Shown here one piece after another: positions 6,824 through 12,020 of a stretch of 15,275 nucleotides of DNA. The DNA lies in the NCBI GenBank assembly GCA_964347545.1, contig CAYFZZ010000243.1:1-15275 (forward strand), written 5' to 3'. The stretch is from CS4-C045 sp964347545 (lineage in GTDB: Bacteria; Planctomycetota; Planctomycetia; Pirellulales; UBA7805). The notes below the pieces were generated by a model that was not told the DNA's origin, did no database searches, and saw nothing but the letters and a program-made list of their open reading frames with translations. A program made the translations under genes and the position numbers. Position 1 is the first letter of the stretch, and the number at the start of each line of letters is the position of its first letter.

Positions 6824-6852
6824 TCAGGGTGAGGGGGCCCTCATTCCGGGGC

Positions 6853-6879
6853 CACCGGCGGCTAGCGCCTCGCCGCTCA
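6853..6879. repeat. GGCGGCTAGCGCC-type palindromic element
   Basis: GGCG (6857-6860) and CGCC (6866-6869) flank GCTAG; alternatively GCGGC (6858-6862) pairs with GCCGC (6872-6876). Elements with the core CGGCGGCTAGCGCC recur between planctomycete genes as I remember them; the single copy here cannot prove it. Confidence 0.4.
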
Positions 6880-6896
6880 GGGGAAAACGCGCTTGC

Positions 6897-6924
6897 CCCT
6901 CATCCCTAGCCCCTAACCCCTTAC
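6897..6924. repeat. Four tandem heptamers of CCCTNNY form
   Basis: CCCTCAT, CCCTAGC, CCCTAAC and CCCTTAC follow each other without gaps. The 7-bp step and the run of three C's (GGG on the other strand) recall the larger heptamer array at 15130-15275, though the consensus differs. Confidence 0.6.
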
Positions 6925-6992
6925 AAAAAGGACAGGCACAATCGGCCTCTGCGATCGATTGACGATGGTGGATTTGCGAAGTGGCTGCGGAT

Positions 6993-8171
6993 TCAGATCC
7001 CGTCCAGCAGCCGCTGGACCTCTTCTTCCAGCTGCCCGCTCAGCTGGGCTGCCGCACCTTTCCCCTGCCGCCCGGCCGGTAAGGGGAGGGGTGGCCCGAA
7101 GGCGACGGTGGCCTGGCGGCGGCCGCGGATCGTGGCCGAATAGACCCCCAGGACATCCTCTTCGAATTTGTCCAGCGTCTCGGCCATCCGCTCGATGCTC
7201 GGTCGTTCACGGACGTAATCGCCCGGATAGCTGAACAGTTGCACCACCAGGAACAAGTCATCCAGATCGTGCTCGTACGTCTCCCGCTGGGCCGCCCCCG
7301 CGGGCAAGGGGGTCAGCTGCTCGAGGGCGTGCCGTCGCAGCTGTTTGACCCGTTCCGGGATCGTCCCCCCGCCGTCGGCCACCTCGTAACGCTGTTCGAT
7401 TTGGGTCAGGATGTGGTGGGCCAGGGCGTCGGTCCGCTGGGGCAAGGGGCCGGTGCAGGTGTGTCCCAGGAATTCCAGTTCTTTTAGGGCCATGGCCCCT
7501 TCGGCAAACCGGTAGATCCGCTGGGGCAGGGGGAGGTCGGGCCGGGGTCGCCAGAAGATTTCCTGTTCCAGCCGATCCATCAAGGCGATCAGGTTGTCGG
7601 TCGGGTCGTCCAGGTAGCGGTATTTGATCCCGCAGGGGATGCAGACCACCGGCCGGTGGGCTCGGCGAGCGGCGGTCAGGGCGATGGCCGCGGCCCCTTC
7701 GCGAAAGGGCGTCACCCTTTCGTTGATGTGATACACCTCCCCCTCAGGGAAGATGACCAGGGGATACGGTGCCTGCTGGAGGATTTCGGTCGCCTGCCGG
7801 AAGGCCTTCAGGTCGCTCCCCTCCCGGTCGACGCTGAAACAACCGTGGCTTTGCAAGATCCACTGTCCCAGCCGCGTCCGTTGATGGAAGACCTGCCAGG
7901 CGGTCAGGAAGTAGCAGGGGCAGCCCAGCTGGTCGGCCGCGTGGTACATGACGTGGGCATCGGCGTGTCCGGAGTGATTGGGGGTCACCAGGATCCCTTG
8001 CCCCGCCGCTCGGGCCGCCCGCAGGTGGTCCAGCTGGCGGACCTCGACCTCGACCAACTGCTGCTCGCGGTGCTGCATCCGCTTGCGCAAGGGCCGCCAC
8101 AGCCAGACCCAGAAGGGGTGCAGGTGGGGCGGCCACCAGCGGGGGGGTGTTTGCTGGGCGTAGCGATTCAT
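6993..8171 (-). CDS. PlsC-type acyltransferase with long C-terminal extension
   Basis: Predicted membrane-associated glycerophospholipid acyltransferase of the LPLAT/PlsC superfamily, probably acylating lysophosphatidate or a related lipid. In 392 residues the family blocks appear in order: block I NHSGHAD (65-71, the His-x4-Asp catalytic pair His66/Asp71), block II FSVDREGSD (112-120), block III FPEGEVYHI (141-149) and block IV VVCIPCGIKY (175-184). A Trp-rich N-terminus (11-27) may rest on the membrane. The family is usually about 240 residues; here some 190 residues follow the catalytic part, mostly helical and charged (for example 297-345), with no domain that I recognise. The ATG at 8171-8169 is supported by AGGATG about 9 bases upstream on the minus strand. 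It is divergent from fumC across a 133-base gap and converges with the toroid gene. The substrate cannot be read from sequence alone. Confidence 0.88.
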   Translation of the reverse strand: MNRYAQQTPPRWWPPHLHPFWVWLWRPLRKRMQHREQQLVEVEVRQLDHLRAARAAGQGILVTPNHSGHADAHVMYHAADQLGCPCYFLTAWQVFHQRTRLGQWILQSHGCFSVDREGSDLKAFRQATEILQQAPYPLVIFPEGEVYHINERVTPFREGAAAIALTAARRAHRPVVCIPCGIKYRYLDDPTDNLIALMDRLEQEIFWRPRPDLPLPQRIYRFAEGAMALKELEFLGHTCTGPLPQRTDALAHHILTQIEQRYEVADGGGTIPERVKQLRRHALEQLTPLPAGAAQRETYEHDLDDLFLVVQLFSYPGDYVRERPSIERMAETLDKFEEDVLGVYSATIRGRRQATVAFGPPLPLPAGRQGKGAAAQLSGQLEEEVQRLLDGI

Positions 8172-8200
8172 GGCTGCATCCTAATCGAAGCGGCGGGGGT

Positions 8201-8226
8201 GGCCCAGGCGTGATAGCACGCGGGCC
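8201..8226. promoter_or_regulatory. Dyad symmetry in the divergent acyltransferase/fumC gap
   Basis: GGCCC-(AG)-GCGTG-ATAG-CACGC-GGGCC gives a 10-bp stem with a 2-base bulge. The minus-strand reading CTATCA in the loop and right arm could be a weak -10 for the acyltransferase gene, so the dyad may be an operator or a leader hairpin. A T7 run at 8244-8250 lies next to it on the fumC side. Confidence 0.35.
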
Positions 8227-8268
8227 ATCGTCGCCAGGCGGCCTTTTTTTAGGGCCAGCATCTCTCTT

Positions 8269-8295
8269 TTGCTCCCTTCGCAGAGGCTGTATGAT
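8269..8295 (+). promoter_or_regulatory. Candidate fumC promoter, TTGCTC - 15 bp - TATGAT
   Basis: TATGAT (8290-8295) fits a -10 box and TTGCTC (8269-8274) a -35 box, with a short 15-base spacer. A transcript starting about 7 bases after the -10 box would begin within 1-3 bases of the fumC ATG at 8305, implying a leaderless or nearly leaderless message. Confidence 0.4.
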
Positions 8296-8304
8296 CCCAG
8301 CCGC

Positions 8305-9729
8305 ATGTCTGCATATCGAGTTGAACGTGATTCGATGGGCGAAGTGCAGGTGCCTGCCGAGGCATACTACGGCGCTCAGACCCAGCGAGCTGTCCAGAAT
8401 TTCCCCATCTCGGGCCGCGCGCTGCCGCCGCCGCTAATCCACGCTCTGGGTCAGGTAAAATACGCGGCCGCCGTCGCCAACCGGGACCTGGGCAAGCTGA
8501 CCGGCAGCGGCAAGCGGCCGTTGACCGACGCGGAGGTCGAGGCCTTGCTGGCCGCCTGCCGCGAAGTGGCCGAGGGCAAACTGGACGATCAGTTTCCTGT
8601 GGACGTCTATCAGACCGGTTCGGGCACTTCCAGCAACATGAACGCCAACGAGGTGATCAGCAATCGGGCCATCGAGCTGTCGGGCGGCGACCGGTTTGGG
8701 GCCGACAAGCCGATCCATCCCAACGACCATGTGAACATGGGGCAGAGCACCAATGACATGTTCCCCACGGCGATTCACGTGGCGGTGGCCACTCAGATCG
8801 GGTCGGGCTTGATTCCGGCCCTCCAGCGGCTCACCGACGTCCTGGCCCGGAAGGCCGCCCAGTGGGACCAGGTGATCAAGATTGGCCGGACCCACCTGGC
8901 CGATGCGACTCCCTTGCGGTTGGGGCAGGAGATCGGGGGGATGGCTCGGCAATTAGAGCTGTCGGTCGATCGAGCTCGCAAAGCGCTCGACTCCGTGGTC
9001 GAACTGCCGGCGGGTGGGACGGCGGTGGGCAGCGGCATCAATACTCACCCTCAGTTTGGCCAGCGGGTGGCGGCGGTGCTGGCCCAGCAGGCGGGGATTG
9101 CCTTTGTGGAGGCGGTGAACCACTTCGAAGCGAACGCTCAGCGAGACGGCCTGGTCGCATGCCATGGCGACCTCCGCGCGATTGCGGTGACCCTGATGAA
9201 CGTGGCCAACAACATTCGCTGGTTGGGTTCGGGGCCGCGGTGCGGTTTTTACGAGCTGAAATTGCCCGACCTCCAGCCGGGAAGTTCGATCATGCCCGGC
9301 AAGGTCAATCCGGTGATGTGCGAGAGCCTGATGCAGGCAGCGGCCCGGGTGATGGGTAACGATCAGACGGTCGCGGTGTGTGGAGCGGCTGGGGGGCAGT
9401 TCCAGTTGAATATCATGATGCCGGTGATGGGCCAGACGGTGCTGGAGAGCGTGGAACTGCTGGCCCGCGGGACCGAGGCCTTTGTGGACTTCTGTGCGGA
9501 AGAGATGCAGGCCAACGTCGAGGCTTGTGCGGCGGCGGTGGAAAAGAGCCTCTCGATGGTCACCAGTCTGAACCCGTACCTGGGATACGAGAAAGCGGCC
9601 GCGCTGGCCAAGGAAGCTTTCCAGACGGGCAAGACGATTCGCGAGCTGTGCCTCGCTCAGCAAGTCCTCCCGGAGGACCAGCTGGCCGAAGCCCTGGACG
9701 CGATGCGGATGACCGAACCGCACGCCTAG
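8305..9729 (+). CDS. fumC: Fumarate hydratase, class II
   Basis: Cytoplasmic homotetrameric TCA-cycle enzyme that interconverts fumarate and L-malate without an iron-sulfur cluster. The 474-residue product has usual class II length and all signatures: TGSGTSSNMNANEV (104-117), HPNDHVNMGQSTND (138-151, including the B-site His), GRTHLADATP (194-203, with the catalytic His197) and GSSIMPGKVNP (326-336, the flexible serine loop). The Thr-Gly-Ser-Gly-Thr-Ser-Ser-Asn run and the HPNDHVN segment favour fumarase over aspartase or argininosuccinate lyase. The ATG at 8305 is chosen because MSAYRVERDSMG is the typical fumarase beginning; an upstream extension to TTG at 8269 would include the promoter candidate. 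No Shine-Dalgarno is seen. The TPR gene follows after 33 bases and is probably on the same transcript. Confidence 0.97.
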   Translation: MSAYRVERDSMGEVQVPAEAYYGAQTQRAVQNFPISGRALPPPLIHALGQVKYAAAVANRDLGKLTGSGKRPLTDAEVEALLAACREVAEGKLDDQFPVDVYQTGSGTSSNMNANEVISNRAIELSGGDRFGADKPIHPNDHVNMGQSTNDMFPTAIHVAVATQIGSGLIPALQRLTDVLARKAAQWDQVIKIGRTHLADATPLRLGQEIGGMARQLELSVDRARKALDSVVELPAGGTAVGSGINTHPQFGQRVAAVLAQQAGIAFVEAVNHFEANAQRDGLVACHGDLRAIAVTLMNVANNIRWLGSGPRCGFYELKLPDLQPGSSIMPGKVNPVMCESLMQAAARVMGNDQTVAVCGAAGGQFQLNIMMPVMGQTVLESVELLARGTEAFVDFCAEEMQANVEACAAAVEKSLSMVTSLNPYLGYEKAAALAKEAFQTGKTIRELCLAQQVLPEDQLAEALDAMRMTEPHA

Positions 9730-9762
9730 TCGCACCATCGAAATGAGAAGGAGATCGGATCG

Positions 9763-10878
9763 ATGCCGCGAGGTCTGACGATGCTTGGGTGCCTGCTGTT
9801 GGCCAGCGGCTGGCTGGGGCTAGCGGGGCTGCCGATGGCGGGGGCCGTTGCCGAGGATTTGCCGGCGGCCGGGTCGTCCCCCAGCCCGCAGGCGCTGATC
9901 CAATCGGCCCATCTCAAGTCCCAGACCGCTGGGGAGACCCGCGACTTTGCCGAGATTGTGTACCTCCTGGACCGGGCCCTCAGCAGCGATTCCCTCCTGC
10001 CGTCCCACCAGCAATACGCCCAACGCCTCAAGGGATGGGCCCATAATCGGTTGGGGGAACGGCTGGTGAAAGGTGGCCGCGACGCGGCCGCCCTGGGCCA
10101 GTTCGAACTGGCCGTCAAGCTGAACCCCGATCACTGGAAAGCTCGCCACAATCGGGGGGTCAGCTATGCGATTGCCGGCCAGCACAAACAGGCCCTGGCC
10201 GACTTCAAGGCCGTGATCCGCATCCGGCCCACCTTTGCCAATGGCTGGTTCAACCGGGCCGAAGTCTACCGAGAGCTGGGTAACCTGCAGGGGGCGATCA
10301 CCGATTATTCAGAAGCCATTCGGCTGGCCCCGTCCGATGCCGCCTTTTACCACGCGCGGGCGACCGTCCTGAGCCAGACGGGGAAAATCAAAGAAGCGGC
10401 CAAAGACCTCGATCGGGCCCTGCGGATCAATCCCCGTTTTGTGGAGGCCTTCGTCGATCGGGGCGATGTGCGGGTACAGCTGGGCAGATACCAGGAAGCG
10501 GTCGACGACTATCGGGCTGCCCTCCATGGCGATCCCCGTTACGGCCCCGCCTATCGCAGCCTCGCCTGGCTGATGGCCACCTGTCCCGTGGAACGCTTCC
10601 GAGATACTCAGCGGGGTGTGGCCGCGGCCCGCAAGGCACTGGCCCTGCTGGGCCAGAACGACCACAGCAGCCTGGAGGTCCTGGCCGCCGCCCAGGCCAA
10701 TGCGGGCGATTACCAGGAAGCGGTAGCCAACCAGACGCGGGCCCTGATTGTGATCCGCGAGCAGGCGTCGGCCGGACAGCTGGAACTGGCCGAAGAGCGG
10801 TTGGGGCGGTATCAAGAAGGGGTACCGTACCGGCAGGAACTGGTCGCCGCGCGACCCGATCACAGCCCTCGCCAGTAG
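9763..10878 (+). CDS. Exported tetratricopeptide repeat protein
   Basis: Predicted periplasmic TPR scaffold of 371 residues; specific partner unknown. Residues 1-30 are a signal peptide (MPRGLTMLGCLLLASGWLGL...AVAED). After a helical segment (42-100), TPR motifs run from about 101 to 260 in a 34-residue register: ALGQFELAVKLNPDHW, ALADFKAVIRIRPTFA, AITDYSEAIRLAPSDA, AAKDLDRALRINPRFV and AVDDYRAALHGDPRYG all show the helix-B ending with Pro-Asp/Arg. Further degenerate helices follow (263-355), including ATCPVERFRD, a phrase often found in planctomycete TPR proteins. A good Shine-Dalgarno, AAGGAGA (9748-9754), precedes the ATG by 8 bases and is the clearest one in the window. It lies 33 bases after fumC and 13 before the CPBP protease gene, so the three are likely one operon. 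Confidence 0.88.
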   Translation: MPRGLTMLGCLLLASGWLGLAGLPMAGAVAEDLPAAGSSPSPQALIQSAHLKSQTAGETRDFAEIVYLLDRALSSDSLLPSHQQYAQRLKGWAHNRLGERLVKGGRDAAALGQFELAVKLNPDHWKARHNRGVSYAIAGQHKQALADFKAVIRIRPTFANGWFNRAEVYRELGNLQGAITDYSEAIRLAPSDAAFYHARATVLSQTGKIKEAAKDLDRALRINPRFVEAFVDRGDVRVQLGRYQEAVDDYRAALHGDPRYGPAYRSLAWLMATCPVERFRDTQRGVAAARKALALLGQNDHSSLEVLAAAQANAGDYQEAVANQTRALIVIREQASAGQLELAEERLGRYQEGVPYRQELVAARPDHSPRQ

Positions 10879-10891
10879 CAGGCATGCCACC

Positions 10892-11587
10892 ATGGGCGAA
10901 CCGGTCTTGTATCTGGGCGGCGTGGCGGTGATCGGCTACTTTTACTCGCTCTGGCTCCAGGATTATCGTCGTAACGCACGCGATCTGGTGGCGGCGGGTG
11001 TCGATCAAATGCCGGCCGCCGCGGCCATCCGCGCCGCCAACCAGATCGGCGCCCAGTCCTTGCCGGGTGCGATGCCCGTGGGTCTGCCGGTCGTAACGAT
11101 CGCCGTGCTGGGTGGGCTGCTGATTTTGGGGGTGGAGGTTGCCGGCGAATACGGCTTGGGGATCGTCGCCGAGCAGACCGAGATGACGGTCCTGTTTGGC
11201 ATCTACACGCTGGCCGCCGCCTTCCTGGAAGAACTGATCTTTCGGGGGTTTTTCTACTACGAACGGGGTGGCCGCGTGGGCCTGGTGCTCAGCATCCTCC
11301 TCGTCTCCATCCTGTTCGCCCTGTTGCACCCTTACTTGTGGAAATTCGAGCCCCGGGATGAGATCCCCTGGTCGGAGTTTTACCGCTGCTGGTCCCTGGA
11401 CAGCTCGACCAAGGCGGTGTTCAGCACGACCATCGTGATGGTCAACTCGCTCTGGTTTTACGCCGTCCGGTTCTTGCCGCTTAACCGCTACCGGTCCCTG
11501 ATCCCCTGCGTCGCTGCTCACTTTGCCAGCAACCTGGGCGTGTTCCTGATCAAGCTGGGCCAGGGGAAGGTCGTGGGGTTCTTTTGA
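10892..11587 (+). CDS. CPBP-family intramembrane metalloprotease (CAAX protease-like)
   Basis: Integral inner-membrane protein of the CPBP/Abi (Rce1-like) family, whose members are intramembrane glutamate-metalloproteases or related proteins. The 231-residue product carries the expected catalytic motifs: FLEELIFRG (111-119; Glu113, Glu114, Arg118), FALLHP (142-147; Phe142, His146) and AHFASN (209-214; His210, Asn214). Hydrophobic segments lie at about 5-22, 65-84, 100-112, 128-147, 177-194 and 204-220. The connection between motifs 2 and 3 includes a charged loop (149-174), longer than in many members. The ATG at 10892 comes 13 bases after the TPR stop, with only GCAGG as weak ribosome binding site, so expression may depend on translation of the TPR gene. 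Other CPBP proteins act in prenyl-protein processing, bacteriocin self-immunity or stress; nothing here selects one. Confidence 0.88.
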   Translation: MGEPVLYLGGVAVIGYFYSLWLQDYRRNARDLVAAGVDQMPAAAAIRAANQIGAQSLPGAMPVGLPVVTIAVLGGLLILGVEVAGEYGLGIVAEQTEMTVLFGIYTLAAAFLEELIFRGFFYYERGGRVGLVLSILLVSILFALLHPYLWKFEPRDEIPWSEFYRCWSLDSSTKAVFSTTIVMVNSLWFYAVRFLPLNRYRSLIPCVAAHFASNLGVFLIKLGQGKVVGFF

Positions 11588-11592
11588 GAGGG

Positions 11593-11614
11593 CGGGCAGG
11601 CGGCAGCCTGCCCG
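11593..11614 (+). terminator. Terminator-like hairpin after the CPBP gene
   Basis: CGGGCAGGC (11593-11601) pairs perfectly with GCCTGCCCG (11606-11614) around GGCA, starting 5 bases after the TGA. No T run follows, so termination may need Rho or the stem may only protect the message end. Confidence 0.5.
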
Positions 11615-11853
11615 GGGGCCGAGCGGGCTGCCCAGCTGGCCGCGGGGAACACAAACGGGGCTCGGCCAACCACCCCTGCGGGTCCCGCAGCGCTGGCGGC
11701 CCACCGCAGCGGTCGGGGGGACCACCCGCCGGCAAGTGGGGTGCCGCCGGGGTATCCGGGGGCGGGGAGTGACCCGCGGAGGGCGGCCCTGGTCCGCCCA
11801 CGGATTTCCGTCAAATCCTTCGATTTGCGCTAGCCACGGTGTCGAAAAGGACG

Positions 11854-11859
11854 TAGGAT
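11854..11859 (+). promoter_or_regulatory. Possible -10 box of the fusA leader
   Basis: TAGGAT fits a -10 hexamer, but no -35 box stands at proper distance (TTGCGC at 11825-11830 is 23 bases away). If used, the fusA leader would be roughly 155 bases and would include both downstream hairpins. Confidence 0.25.
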
Positions 11860-11890
11860 AGTCAGTCCCACCCCTGGCCCACCTGGGCTG

Positions 11891-11930
11891 GGCCCGCTGC
11901 CGGCCGTGGATGCCCAGCGGGTCGTTTTTT
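11891..11930 (+). terminator. Intrinsic terminator or attenuator upstream of fusA
   Basis: CCCGCTG (11893-11899) pairs with CAGCGGG (11915-11921); GGC (11902-11904) and GCC (11912-11914) extend the stem past a 2-base bulge, and the base of the stem is followed at once by TCG and six T's (11925-11930). This is the best intrinsic-terminator shape in the window. It stands 90 bases before the fusA ATG and over 300 bases after the previous stop codon, so it is either a late terminator for the upstream operon or an attenuator within the fusA leader. Confidence 0.6.
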
Positions 11931-11947
11931 CCCCGAAGGAAAGCGAT

Positions 11948-11996
11948 TGCACACCCGCTCTTTGCGCGCGGCCGAGTGGCCCGAGAGGGGTGTGCA
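11948..11996 (+). promoter_or_regulatory. Stable leader hairpin just before fusA
   Basis: TGCACACCC (11948-11956) pairs with GGGTGTGCA (11988-11996); after a bulged G, CTCT (11958-11961) pairs with AGAG (11984-11987), and the top holds GGCC-GAGT-GGCC (11970-11981). The structure ends 24 bases before the start codon, and no Shine-Dalgarno is visible between, so it could influence initiation. Confidence 0.5.
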
Positions 11997-12020
11997 GACC
12001 TGGTAGAGCGTACGACGAAC

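Larger units (their letters stand above)
6529..6992. other. Gene-free convergent gap rich in small repeats
   Basis: These 464 bases lie between the 3' ends of the plus-strand toroid gene and the minus-strand acyltransferase gene. No credible gene is present. Apart from the elements listed separately, it holds a small stem just after the toroid gene (CCGCC 6558-6562 with GGCGG 6570-6574, a weak terminator candidate) and a short perfect dyad CTGTTAGTAACAG (6699-6711). The density of inverted and tandem repeats is typical of a landing ground for dispersed intergenic repeats. Confidence 0.7.
11588..12020 (+). other. Gene-free stretch holding the fusA leader
   Basis: These 433 bases separate the CPBP protease and EF-G genes. 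The first part (11588-11810) is very GC-rich and shows, besides the terminator-like hairpin, nothing I can name. A small stem CAAATC-CTTC-GATTTG (11812-11827) follows, then a possible -10 box and two larger hairpins described separately. Frames through this region give only low-quality Arg/Pro/Gly-rich translations. Confidence 0.6.

Noticed and set aside
11996..12020. tRNA-like D-arm motif TGGTAGAGCG before fusA
   Set aside because: No anticodon or T arm follows, since the EF-G coding sequence starts directly after it.
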